From Camellia lanceoleosa (lineage: Eukaryota > Streptophyta > Magnoliopsida > Ericales > Theaceae): DNA of 64,000 bases. A program made the position numbers and the translations under genes. Where the stretch lies: the NCBI GenBank assembly GCA_025200525.1, contig CM045761.1, positions 40,432,190 to 40,496,189 on the forward strand. The letters run 5' to 3'. Shown in pieces: positions 12,363 to 21,793 of this stretch (position 1 is the stretch's first letter; every line of letters starts with the position of its first letter). The notes beneath the pieces are model-generated. The model was not told the DNA's origin, did not search any database, and worked only from the letters and a program-made list of their open reading frames with translations.

Positions 12363-13051
12363 CCAACAAGGGCGATTAGCAGAACAAAAGAGTAAGTTGT
12401 TTTTGTAGAGGTTACCTTATCATGAATTTATATTCAAATTAATGTGAGTAAAATACTTTGATAGTTTATTGATTATTTTTTAATTTGTTTTGGCAGCTGT
12501 TAACAAAGATGAGCTGATGCAAATGGTGAGGTTTGGTGCTGAAATGGTTTTTTGTTCTAAGGATAGCACAATTACCAATGAGGATATAGATCAGATCATT
12601 GCTAAAGGAGAAGAGGCAACAGCTGAGCTTGATGCTAAGATGAAGAAGTTTGCTGAAGATGCAATCAAATTCAAAATGGATGACAGTATGTGGATTGATA
12701 TCGAGATTTATTTATTAAACATTTTTTTACTTTATGCTTTTGCAACTGAGGCTAAGTGCAACCTTTATGCAGGTTTTCGCAATGGCGATCTATATGATTT
12801 TGATGATGAAAAGGTACAGATCATTCTTGCACATGTTCGGCTATTACTCTAGACTTCTATTACCAAAATATCATGATTCACAATTCGATTCACAATTTGT
12901 TTATCTTTTGGTTAATGTTGTTTGAAGTAGATTTCTATTTATTTTTTTTCATTCTTTGTTTAATTTTGATGAAGGATGACAAGAAGTTGGACTTTAAGAA
13001 AATTGTCAGTGACAATTGGCTTGAACCACCAAAAAGAGAGAGAAAGCGCAA

Positions 13052-14085
13052 GTAATAGTCATGTTTCATTTCCATCTTATGGTGTCTTTTATGCCTTTTT
13101 TATACTTCTTTTAAGATTGGTGGATATCTTATCCATGACGTTGCTGCCATTATCTCCCATGTTACCGGCCATGAAGGCTTGGCAGCATCACGATTTCATT
13201 ATTACGTTGGAGAAGAGGAGGGAGAGTCTGTCCTTCATCTCTTTACTCCTCCTTTATTTTATTTATTATATATATAGATATAATTTATGTATATACATAC
13301 ATAATAGAAAGGATGGAGAGGATGGTGGTAGTGAGAGATAGAGAGAGAGAGGTAGTGGCGGTTTTGGTGGGTTGTGTTGATTTGTTTTTTTATTTATTAA
13401 ATTAGTCATAAAAAATAAAATAAATTAAATTTTTAATAAAATAAAATGTCATATTTAAATTATAAATTTGTCTTTCATAAATTTTTTTAAAAACAACTCA
13501 AACAAACTTTTTATTCTACACTAAAATAATTCAAAAATTGGTGAGGATAGCCATCGGCTCGATGACGAACAGTGAAAGTGGGAAAGATGGAGAGGGAGAA
13601 TGAGTGGAGGTTAGGGGTCACCCGACACAACACCACACACAAAAAAGTAGGTTTATTTTTTATTTTTATTTTTTTTAAATCCACTCTTTTTGGAAAATGT
13701 TTGTAGAAAATGTTGGTTTTTCTTGGTGGATAAATTTAAACTCAAAATTTAAATGGAGTTTAAATTGAGTTCTGTTAAAAAAATGGTGAATTTAAATTTG
13801 TATGAAAATTGAGTTTAAATTGAGTTTATGAGTTACGTCTACGTGGAAAATGTTTTTTTTTTTTTTTTTGGGTTATGTTAAAAAATGATCATAAAAGTGA
13901 ATTTTTGAGAAAGAGAGATGAAATAATGGGAGTGGTGTGATTTGTTTAAAAACTGAAAAGATGAGTTTTTTTATTAATAGAATTTTGACTTCAAATTCTT
14001 ATAATAAATTATATTTTTCAATTTTTAATTTAATTTTATTGGGGTGTATATTTATGTTTGGATACTTTTACAAAAGAAAAATAAT
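13052..14085. other. Helitron interior, no gene recognised
   Basis: Follows the last captured ISWI exon. It starts in what would be the next ISWI intron and soon becomes AT-rich filler with homopolymer runs (13852-13870). ATTTATGTATATACATACATAA at 13276-13297 closely matches 7483-7502, placing a short repeated motif on each side of the ISWI fragment. Confidence 0.45.
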
Positions 14086-14518
14086 TTGGTGCCTGAATCT
14101 GAATGCCCCGAATGCCCAAAACGACGTCATTTTGGGCATTAGGCTTTTTTTTTTTTCCTGCTATTTTCGACCTACAAACAGAGGAAGAGGGAGAGGGAGA
14201 GAAAAAGTTCGCCGTCGTCGCCGATCGTCGTCTCCTCTGCTCGTCGCCTCTGTCGTCTCCTCGTTGGCGTCTCATCTGCTCGTCGCCTCTGCCATTTTCG
14301 ACGACCGGCCCCCTGCCTCGCCTCCAACCCATTTTTTAGGCCCCCTCCAGTCCTCCTCCTCTCCCTCCTCCTCCTCCTCCTCCCCCTCCCCCTCCTCCTC
14401 CATCTTCGTCTTCGTCTTCCTGCTTCTGCTGAAAATAAATAAATAAATAAATAAAACCACGAAACGACGTCGTTTCGTGGTTTCGGGGCATTAGGGGCAC
14501 CCAGATTCGGGCTCTCAA
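14086..14518. mobile_element. GC-rich inverted-repeat element with exon-like interior
   Basis: The left end (TTGGTGCCTGAATCTGAATG) and the reverse complement of the right end (TTGAGAGCCCGAATCTGGGTG) form imperfect terminal inverted repeats. They continue inward through GCCC-rich blocks and an ACGACGTC palindrome in both arms. The interior (14205-14405) is unusually GC-rich, with repeated GTCGTC and CTCCTC codon-like runs. No clear target duplication was found, so the superfamily is open. Ser- and Arg/Gly-rich ORFs in both strands are low-complexity artefacts. It is nested in the Helitron. Confidence 0.6.
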
Positions 14519-15042
14519 TCAGTTCTATTTACAAAATTTATTTCAAAGTCAATAAATTTGATAAAAAATGCTTTGGGTGACCCACCACCAACCAGGGAAG
14601 GGGGTTCGAAAATTTCACGATTTTTGAGAAATCACAATATTGTATTTATTATTATTTTTATGCTTAGAATCTTAATTCATTTAGCTTTTATTGTTTGTTG
14701 GACAAACTACTAAATTGAAATTCTTAAACAACATAATAATTATTTATTTGGTAGTATATATATCAATGGGTATAAACATCAGAATAATTACTTGTTTGCC
14801 GGTAGTGGGAGTATTTCGGTGCTTCTCTGTGGGCTGCATCACCGGAGTTTTGGGTTATTTCGTTGTTATTTTATTTGAGTTTTATACAGCGTATGATATA
14901 AGTAAAATAGTTACAATTTTTTAAAAAGAATAGTATTTTTTTTATTTTTTCAATATTTTTGTTGAAAAATATTACAGACTTTATAAATTTTAATATGATA
15001 CGTATGAATCACAACTGTATTTTGATCACAAGATTATTTACA
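14519..15042. other. Helitron 3' interior, no gene seen
   Basis: AT-rich non-coding sequence between the GC-rich inverted-repeat element and the Helitron terminal hairpin. No motif recognised. Confidence 0.4.
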
Positions 15043-15071
15043 CCGTGCCTTCAGGCACGGGCATACACTAG
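15043..15071 (+). other. Helitron 3' terminus: hairpin plus CTAG
   Basis: CCGTGCCT, loop TC, AGGCACGG forms a perfect 8-bp stem, then GCATACA, then CTAG, then host T. In Helitrons this hairpin signals the end of the transposed strand, and read-through of it leads to capture of flanking DNA. Confidence 0.9.
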
Positions 15072-15281
15072 TTATAAGATAAATTATATCGGTAGTTTTT
15101 GTATTTTATCACATGTGTAATTTTAATCACTATACTTTTAATTGACTGACCTTGTTTGGAAAATTACTATTTTAATCATTTTTAACTTCTTACGAAAATA
15201 TATGCAAAAGATAAAGAGAGCAAAGTGACAATTTATAATGACTTTTTCACTTTCGAACTAAAACTGTTCAAATTAGAGGTT
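15072..15281. other. Non-coding flank right of the Helitron
   Basis: AT-rich, with no gene. DOX exon 2, which should lie in this part of locus B by comparison with locus A, is absent. Confidence 0.4.
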
Positions 15282-15650
15282 GTTGTTTGGGCCCGTGGAT
15301 CCTATTTTGATGATCCAAACTGTTTATTTTGTCGGACACTTCGTGTATCTCACCCATAAAAATAAAAAAAAAATAGATCGATCCAATAATCGTAACATAT
15401 TCAATGTATCCTGTTTATCACCCAAAAAAAAAAATAACGGTAATTGTGTTTTAAATATAAAGAATCTTTTTTTTTTTTTAATTTTTACAAACGTGATAAA
15501 TTTAATATGTTATGATTATCAGATCGATTTAATTTTTTATGTAAATAAAACACACAGAAAACTTGACAAAATGAATAATTTAAATTATTGATATGCAACT
15601 CTTGGTGAGCCTTACAAATCTAAACATCACAATGGACTTCAGAGGAGTCG
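15282..15650. mobile_element. Inverted-repeat MITE, family X copy 1
   Basis: Long imperfect inverted repeats: the left arm (TGTTTATTTTGTCGGACAC, AGATCGATC, AATCGTAAC) pairs with the right arm (GATTATCAGATCGAT, TTGACAAAATGAATAATTT). The right end carries the phrase GTGAGCCTTACAAA...CACAATGGACT, which recurs at 21709-21745 and 41800-41830. No coding capacity. Outer boundaries are approximate. It lies in DOX_B intron 2. Confidence 0.65.
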
Positions 15651-16032
15651 TCTCAACGAAAAAAAAAAAAAATTATTCCGTTTTCTTTCACGCTAGTAAA
15701 TGGATGTTGTTTGACTGTCTGACAAGCCTCCTCCAAAAATTGTAGATTGATATGACGACAAACTTTCCACAATTCCATTTTCCAAATATAGATACATACA
15801 TGGGTGTAGATTGCACTTTCAAGAGTGCCCCAGTGGCACATCATTATCTTGCAAAAAGTTTACATATGATCAACCAAAATTTAGGCATTTATATACATAT
15901 GAAAAATGCAATACATTAACAAATTTTTAACTTGATTTTCTAATTATCGCAGACATAAGTTTGAGTTTGATGTATATTTATTAATATTTTGAATTCTTTT
16001 ATTTTTATGTTTGGTGACTTCACATATTTCAG
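15651..16032 (+). other. DOX_B intron 2 (3' part)
   Basis: From ~15700 this matches 42120-42180 (GACTGxxxGxCAAGGCTCCTCC, AAAATTGTAGAT). From ~15757 it matches 58647 onward in the other locus, continuing to the exon 3 acceptor (TTTCAG at 16027-16032). It also contains TTTTCTTTCACGCTAGTAAA, the unoccupied equivalent of the MULE insertion site at 21784/23508. Confidence 0.8.
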
Positions 16033-16296
16033 ATTATTTCAAATGGAGAGTATAGAAGCGTAGAGCATCGTGTATTGGCTAATTCCATGAAGGAACCTCG
16101 AATATTAGTTGTTGAATTCTTCAGCTTGCATAAGAAGGATGAAATTCATCGCTACGGACCATTTCCAGAGCTTTTAACAGCCGAGAAACCAGCTCTGTAT
16201 CGAAACTTTTCACACAAAGAATTTCACGATAATTTCTTCAGCAAGGGTTTGGACAGCAAGTCTTTTGTGGAGAAACTTACGATACCCCATGAATGA
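16033..16296 (+). pseudogene. DOX_B exon 3: C-terminal part of a 2-oxoglutarate/Fe(II) dioxygenase
   Basis: The exon starts after a TTTCAG acceptor and runs to TGA at 16294. It begins IISNGEYRSVEHRVLAN, which in this family holds the third iron-ligand His (the H of EHRV). It ends KSFVEKLTIPHE. The next family hallmark, R-x-S for 2-oxoglutarate binding, reads R-I-L here (EPRILVVEFF), so a key Ser is lost. The reading frame is open for its 87 codons, but the gene has lost exon 2 and most of exon 1. The paralogous exon at 58928-59191 is about 94% identical by eye. It is a remnant, unless used as a terminal exon of a chimeric transcript. Confidence 0.9.
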
Positions 16297-16878
16297 GTGA
16301 ATATGAAATGTGAGGTGTTTTCTTCAGTGCAGATGGGGATGATGTGAATTGATGCATATATTCATTGTGATAATACTCACTGTGTTTTAATATTTCCAAC
16401 TGTTATTCAAGTTCTATGAAAACAGTGTTTGTTATTAGAGAGTTGTGTCGGTCACTCTAAATCACCTAATTTAAGGGTAAATTATACCACTGGTTCTCTT
16501 TAATTTGAGCAAAATGTTATTTTGATTCTCATCGTTTCAATTTTGTTGTAATTATTAAACTAGAGAACATTTCAAACAGTCTTGGCCACAGATCACAATC
16601 TCGATGGTTGGTTCTGGTTCTCTGGTTTCGGTCCACAAATTGTGGAGAAATAGACTTTTTCTCTTTGGTTCCTTAGTTTCAGTTATGCAAAGATTGCAAT
16701 GGTGCCTAGTCATGATGGAGACAGATGGAGAAAAAGCCAATAAGGTAGAGATGGAGGAAGGGAAGACGGTGATATGGGTTGGGGTGAATGATAGTGGTAG
16801 TAAGGATTGGAGAAGGAAAATCGTAGTTGCTGGTTAAGAGAGCTGATGAGATGGAAGGAGAATGAGAGAAAAGATTAA
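16297..16878 (+). other. DOX_B 3' flank, paralogous to 59192-59771
   Basis: Non-coding sequence shared with the other locus, including the stop-distal TGAGTGAATATGAAATGTG and GGTAAATTATACCACTGG. Near 16847 it reads AGAGCTGATGAGATGG, the unoccupied form of the site where copia 2 is inserted at 59772. Confidence 0.8.
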
Positions 16879-17136
16879 TGTTGTGTTTGGTTTGAAAATT
16901 TTGAGAGGGATTTAAAAAGTAAAAGAGAAAAGATGTGTGAAATTAGGTAAAATAATGTAGGTATATTTTATTCATATTTTACGTACCTTTTCTATTTCCC
17001 TTTTCAAATCTCATCTCAAATTTCACAACTAAATACAATTGCTTTCCCTTTCCAAATCCCTTCTCAAATTCTATAATTAAAAACAATTCCTTTTCCTTTC
17101 CGAATTCCTTTTCAAATTTCACAACTAAACATAGCG
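16879..17136. mobile_element. Tourist-like MITE, TSD TAA
   Basis: The 258-bp non-coding element is flanked by TAA (16876-16878 and 17137-17139). Its ends, TGTTGTGTTTGG and (reverse complement) CGCTATGTTTAG, are imperfect inverted repeats in the GTTTGG style of PIF/Harbinger MITEs. Internally it carries repeated CAAATTTCACAACTAAA phrases. Confidence 0.68.
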
Positions 17137-17139
17137 TAA

Positions 17140-17522
17140 AGACCAAACTTAGAATTTCAAAAAGGATAAATTATTGACATTGAACTTAACAGTTGACTAA
17201 TAAAATTATAATACCGTTGATTACACGAGACAAGAGGGAAGTATTTTAAACATAAAAATTAGGAAATTCCGATATAATTTACCTTTAAAATAGTTGTACA
17301 TTCTTTATATTTGAATATATACAAGACTCACAACCCAAGCAGATTAAAAAGTTCTTTATTATGCTTCTGCATTCAATACCACACCTTGTTTATGCTAACC
17401 TCAAAACAAAATAACTCGTGCTAATAAAATGGTTCCAAAAAACAAATGCAGCCAAATCCATCAAAAAAATTTAAGATAGTGATTTATGGTAAATTCAAGA
17501 TCCAATCCTGAGATAATAATAT
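17140..17522 (+). other. SDR 3'-flank duplicate, paralogous to 34274-34640
   Basis: From TTGACATTGAACTTAAC (17175) this closely matches the flank of the intact SDR gene at 34281 onward, through the shared AAAATGGTTCCAAAAA. It ends at AATAATAT, the target duplication of the hAT element. No gene. Confidence 0.85.
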
Positions 17523-18059
17523 TAGGGTTAGACATAGGGTTATTCAAACCTCACACGTGAAACCCGAGCCGATCTGCATAGAAATGAGCAATTTTGCAAA
17601 CACAATGCGAGCGGATGCAATTTAAAATATGACATTGTTGCGGGTTGTAAGTTTTACCTGCACCCGCAAGAATTTGTCCGCACTTAAACTCAATTTATTT
17701 GTTTTTTAATATGATGGAGTTTGCGAGTTTTCAAATATTTTTATTTTATTTAATGGGTTTGAATTGGATAAAATTTGGCAATAGTTTATTGTAATTTTAT
17801 TATTGCATTTCAGATGAATGTTAAAGTTAATGAAGAATTATTTTTAGATAAGTTTAGCATTTTAAATAATTTTACTTTAATTGTATTGTTGGGTGGTGAA
17901 TGATTTTGATGATTTAGTTTAGAATTTTAAAAGATGTGCTTGTGTTAGTTTATGATTTTATTTAAAAGTTTAGAATTTTTAATGATTTGCTTGTATTAGG
18001 AATTGATTTTGTTGTATTTTTAATTTTATAACTTTTAATTCATTAATTATTAATGTTGA

Positions 18060-19318
18060 GGGTGTGTTTGGTAACGTTTACGTTTTCAGTTTATATTTAC
18101 AAAAATTTTATAAACTGGTTTTTGTTTATTTTTTTTTTATTTTTAGAAAAACATAAACTACAAACGCGTTTGGTAATTGACAAAATGTTTTAAAAAATTA
18201 AAAATATAAAAAAAGTGAGAAATAACAAGTGGCGGCGGAAGACGGTGGTAGAAAGTGGTGACGGTGGGTGGTGGGTAGCTGGTGGTGGTGGGTGGTGGCG
18301 AGTGGGTGGTGTGTAGCTGGTGGTGGTGGGTGGTGGCGAGTGGGTGGTGGGTAGCTGGTGGTGGTGGGTAGTGGCGAGTGGATGGTGGTGGTGGTGGTGG
18401 TGACGGTGGGTGGGTGGGTGACGGTGGCGGTGACGGGTGATGGGTGGTAGCGAGTGGGTAGTGGCGGCGGATGGTGGGTGGTGGTGACAGGTGAGTGGCG
18501 GATGGCGAGTGATGGTGGTGACGGGTAGTGGGTGATGGGTGGTGGTGGTAGGTGGGTGGCAGATGGCGGGTAGTGGTGGGTGATGGGTGGTGATGGTGGG
18601 TGGGTGGGTGACGGTGACGGGTGGTGGGTAGTAGTGGTGGTGGTAGGGGGTGGTGGGTGGTGGTGGTGGCAAGTGGGTGGCGGGTAGGTAAGGGGTGGTG
18701 GTGGTGGGTGGGTGGGCCGGTGATGGTGGCGGGTGGTGGGTGGTAGTGAGTGGGGGGTGGTGGTGGGTGGGTAGTGGGTGGTGGTGGTGGATGGTAGTGG
18801 TGGGTGAGTGTGGTGGTGGTGGTGGTGGGTGTGGTGGTGTGGTGGTGGATGGTGGTGGCAGGTGGGTGGTGGTGTGGTGGATGGCAGGTGGGTGGTGGGT
18901 GGTGGGGGGTGGGCGGTGGTGGTAGTGGTAGTGGTGATGGTGGTGGTGGCGGCGAGTAGGTGACAGGTGGGTGATGGGTGGCGGGAGGCGGGTGGCTGGT
19001 GGGTGGTGGTGGCGGGTGGTGGGTGGTGGTAGTAGGTGGGTGGTGAGTGGTGGTGACAGGTGGCGGTGGGTGGTGGTGGCAAAGACGGTGGTGGAAAATG
19101 GTGGTGGATGGTGGCCAGTGTTGGGTGGTAAAAAAAAAAAAACTGAAAACTCAAAATGGAAACACATTTTTTGTGTTTTTATTTTTTTGCCAAATTTATA
19201 AACTGAGACCACTGATTTATAAATTAAAAAGTTTACCAAACAAGTTTTTATTTGAGTTTTTAAAATTTTTGTAAATATAAACAGAAAATTGAAAACGTAA
19301 GTGTTACCAAACGGCACC
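18060..19318. mobile_element. Nested inverted-repeat element carrying a minisatellite, probable TSD TGA
   Basis: Ends GGGTGTGTTTGG and (reverse complement) GGTGCCGTTTGG are followed inward by long matching arms (TAACGTTTACGTTTTCAG / TAACACTTACGTTTTCAAT, then TTTATATTTACAAAAATTTT in both). TGA flanks at 18057-18059 and 19319-19321 suggest a 3-bp duplication as in PIF/Harbinger-like MITEs. The middle is filled by the GT-rich minisatellite. Confidence 0.8.
18229..19129. repeat. GT-rich minisatellite (GGTGGTGGGTGG-type), ~0.9 kb
   Basis: Nearly pure G/T/A strand built of degenerate GGTGGTGGTGGGTGG units, with a longer ~50-60 bp higher-order repeat near 18240-18370. The C-rich strand translates in two overlapping frames into long His/Pro/Thr ORFs (to 375 codons). 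These are artefacts of the composition, not genes. Many runs such as GGTGGGTGGGTGGG (~18406) could fold into G-quadruplexes. Confidence 0.92.
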
Positions 19319-19590
19319 TGAGCATTTTAGAAAATGGGGGAAAAATAATCCAAAATAAATATTTACAAAACGGAAAAGGAAAAAAAAATCCTAAAAAATA
19401 ATTTTTTTTTTTTTTAAAAAAAAGCCCAATCTGCAAACTGTCTGCACATCTGTGAACCTTATCCGCACAAATCGCAACCCGTACTATGGGCAGTTGCAGA
19501 TTCAATTTTTCCTAAACTACACTTATGAGAGCAAGTTCAAATTACAAACCAAACCGTTCAAAACCAAACCACGAACACTCTAAATAATAT

Positions 19591-19802
19591 CTGCTGAAAT
19601 AAAAGGTTGTACTTGCTTTGTCTAAAATTCGATGCTCCATATCCACCTCTAGACACACAAATTGATATTCTCGTACAGTACAGTACAGTGGCGGAGGATT
19701 TTAATTCGGATCAACTCACTCAATAACTCACACTCTTTCTTAAGTAACATAACTTAGCAAATAAGCTACTAATCAGAATGAGAATGTGGATGAGAATGAG
19801 AA
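19591..19802 (+). other. SDR_B 3' flank, paralogous to 34710-34895
   Basis: Continues the duplicated SDR flank right of the hAT element (ATTCGATGCTCCATATCCAC, CAACTCACTCAATAACTCAC). No independent feature. Confidence 0.82.
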
Positions 19803-20020
19803 TCAGACGTAGCCACCATTAACACATACGACCTGCCATTAACCCACTCACCAGCGTCACTAACCAAGAACCCAAAAACAAGAGCCACATCGTGGGTTTC
19901 ACCGAGTCTACCTAAAAGGCACCCTCCACCACCTTCCTCACCATTTGCATTGCCACATCGTGGGTTTCACCGAGTCGACCTAAAAGGCACCCCTCCACCA
20001 CCATCCTCACCATCTCCAAT
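19803..20020 (-). pseudogene. SDR_B: C-terminal stub of a duplicated short-chain dehydrogenase
   Basis: The minus strand matches the last ~50 codons of the intact SDR at 34896-36787, from the stop (19803) inward through the regions coding NGGYV, VNGQV and SDAG. A ~63-bp block (CCACATCGTGGGTTTCACCG onward) is duplicated in tandem (19888-19950, 19953-20015), and there are small deletions and frame changes. Similarity then ends. No catalytic residues remain. It is the middle unit of the tandem SDR-DOX array. Confidence 0.9.
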
Positions 20021-21477
20021 GCAAATGGGATCACAGGCTTACTTACAATGCAAATGTCTAATGTAATGATAGAGTTTCATTTACTAATCTCAATAATGTC
20101 AATTTGAAAGGTAACGATAATGAAATTAAGTGCCAATGTAATGTATTTTTATATTAATGTCTTAAAATTTTTCAATTTCTCAATTCATTCACACAATCTT
20201 CCATTGTGATCAAATTCCCCATTTCTTATTAATATAACATCATAATATACATTTTAAAGAGACAATATAACAATATCAATATTTATGTATTCTCCACATG
20301 TTAAACATCATTTTCTAAATTCAATTTTCCCAAGACAAACCAATTATAAGTTTTAAAATCAACTATTCTCATTTCCTTTATGAAGTTCCCTTATTTGATA
20401 CAACCATAGGAATTTCTCTATCATTTCTTTACATAACAATTTACTAAGCATAAATTTCACAATACTCAACTTTTTCCCAAAATTCTCAAATTCCAGGATT
20501 CCCACCAAAATAAGATTTTTGTTACATTTATGAAAATATTTTTTCAAAACAACACTCACACTTTAGAACACAACTCATACTCTCAAAATTTTTGAGAAAA
20601 GCAGATAAAATTATATTCTAACATCATTTAGGGTTCAATAACCCAAAATCATAACTCAAACATGTAATAAATGCTCCAAACAAGCATAATCTTGTAAAAA
20701 ATATATATATAAATTAAAGATTATCCCTTCCTCAAACTTGGGAGATGGAGAGGAAGAAAACCCTAGAACTCAAGGTTGACAAAAACACAAGGTTGATGAA
20801 AACACGATTCAATGGGTTACAAATGTAGCCCTCGTCGGCCTCTTCGATTTGGTATAAAAAGCTCCATCAAACTCTTGAAGATTTGAGCTAAATCTTAGAG
20901 CGAAGTTAGATTTAGGTGTATTTTTAGAGAGAATTGAGAGAAAAGATGAATATATATATATATATATGTATAGAGAGAGAGAGAGAGAGATAAGAGAAAA
21001 TCTGTACAAAACACTTTTTTGCATCAGTTTTGAAGAAAAAGAGCATGAATTTCGAGACAGACATGTCGAAATCTGCCTGAGCGGTTTCAATTCTACACGA
21101 ACAGAAATTTTTGCCCCACAGGCGAATTGCTCCAAAGAGCTGCCCAGAAAAATTCACCAAAATCCGCTCAAGTGGGACCCAAAATCCGCTCGAGTGGTTT
21201 GCTGCCTAGAAAACCCAGAAGACTTTGTGAAGATTCGCTCAGGCGGCTCTCAATTTCGCATGAGCGGTTTTACCCAAAAAACCAGAGTTTGGTTTTGTAT
21301 TTCAAAACAAGTTCTAAAACTCAAAACTCAAATTTTTCAACCTGGAAAAGTTAAGAGAGGTTAAGTAGGAGTAGAAAAGGAATCTCAACGATCTGATACG
21401 GTAAACAAAACACCAAAAGAAATACATGCTACGCCCACAACACAATACTATTCAAGCCCAAAACCCAGGACATCACA
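20021..21477 (-). mobile_element. Truncated LTR-like segment (minus orientation)
   Basis: The right edge, read on the minus strand, starts TGTGATGTCCTGGG, typical of chromovirus-type LTRs. The interior has a GA/TA microsatellite (20950-20990) and a cluster of CGCTCRAGYG-like motifs (21070-21280), as in the other gypsy LTRs of this window. No left terminus or target duplication is seen, so it is a partial copy. Short ORFs here have no family resemblance. Confidence 0.55.
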
Positions 21478-21783
21478 TATTTTGTTGCACACTTCGTGTC
21501 TTTTATCCACACACAAAATTAGATCGATCTGATAATCATAACACATTCAATTTATTATGTGTTTTAAAAATAAAAAATCTTTTTTTTTTTTTTACAAACT
21601 TGATAAATTTAATACGTCATGATTATCAAATCGATTTAATCTTTTGTGTAGATAAATACACGAAATGCTCGACAAAATGAATGATTTGAATTATCGACAT
21701 AAAACTCGTTGTGAGCCCTACAAACCAAACGTCACAATGGACTAGAAAGGAACCATGTTAACCCAAAAAATATATATATATTC
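21478..21783. mobile_element. Inverted-repeat MITE, family X copy 2 (left-truncated)
   Basis: Matches 15330-15650 (CACTTCGTGT, AGATCGATCTGATAATCATAAC, and the right arm GATTATCAAATCGATTTAAT). The two arms are inverted repeats. Its right flank is interrupted by the MULE-like element, showing the order of insertion. Confidence 0.72.
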
Positions 21784-21793
21784 CATTTTCTTT

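Larger units (their letters stand above)
7533..13051 (+). pseudogene. Captured fragment of an ISWI-type chromatin-remodelling ATPase (CHR11/CHR17-like), split by a copia element
   Basis: Exonic pieces in order: 7533-7607 plus 12368-12391 (VIERAYKKLALDALVIQ then QGRLAEQK), 12497-12685 (NKDELMQMVRFGAEMVF...ELDAKMKKFAEDAIKF), 12773-12813 (LYDFDDEK), 12975-13051 (LDFKKIVSDNWLEPPKRERK). These match the region after the helicase C-terminal domain of plant ISWI proteins, leading to the HAND domain; in the intact protein this nuclear ATPase slides nucleosomes. The ATPase motor, HAND-SANT-SLIDE and both ends of the gene are absent. Splice donors and acceptors are still canonical and phases fit: the apparent stop at 13053 lies beyond a GT donor. 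The copia element entered the codon pair CAA CAA with duplication CCAAC. The fragment lies within the Helitron and was probably captured by it. It cannot encode a working remodeller. Confidence 0.88.
1047..15071 (+). mobile_element. Non-autonomous Helitron carrying captured gene fragments, with nested insertions
   Basis: The 5' end is TCTATATAATAAGG preceded by A (1046). The 3' end is an 8-bp-stem hairpin (15043-15060), a 7-base spacer and CTAG, followed by T. These are the hallmarks of plant Helitrons: TC start, hairpin and CTRR end, insertion between A and T without target duplication. The left boundary is independently set by the paralogous intron at ~41610, which continues from the same GAGAAAAATA with T. 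The total is 14,025 bp; removing the solo LTR (1599-5347) and copia (7608-12362) with their duplications leaves about 5.5 kb. No Rep/helicase is visible, so it depended on an autonomous partner. Cargo: a gene leader near the 5' end and an ISWI fragment. The left end and A/T site are strong; the claim that one element spans the whole interval is inference. Confidence 0.78.
17523..19582. mobile_element. hAT-type element, 8-bp TSD AATAATAT
   Basis: AATAATAT flanks both sides (17515-17522, 19583-19590). The paralogous site at 34702-34709 has AATAATAT once, proving the insertion. Ends are TAGGGTTAGACA and (reverse complement) TAGAGTGTTCGTGG, weak inverted repeats of hAT form. Sub-terminal CCGCA/ACCCGC motifs occur near both ends (17560-17690, 19440-19500), a plausible transposase-binding arrangement. 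There is no transposase; of its 2,060 bp, 1.26 kb is a second nested element (18060-19318). Confidence 0.86.

Noticed and set aside
13937..14518. Ser-rich or Gly/Glu-rich ORFs in the GC-rich element
   Set aside because: They arise from CTC/GTC triplet runs on both strands; they cross element borders and lack conserved motifs.
18190..19317. Two long overlapping minus-strand ORFs (375 and 318 codons) rich in His, Pro and Thr
   Set aside because: They are read-through of the GT-rich minisatellite in two frames; composition alone explains them, and no domain or codon structure is present.
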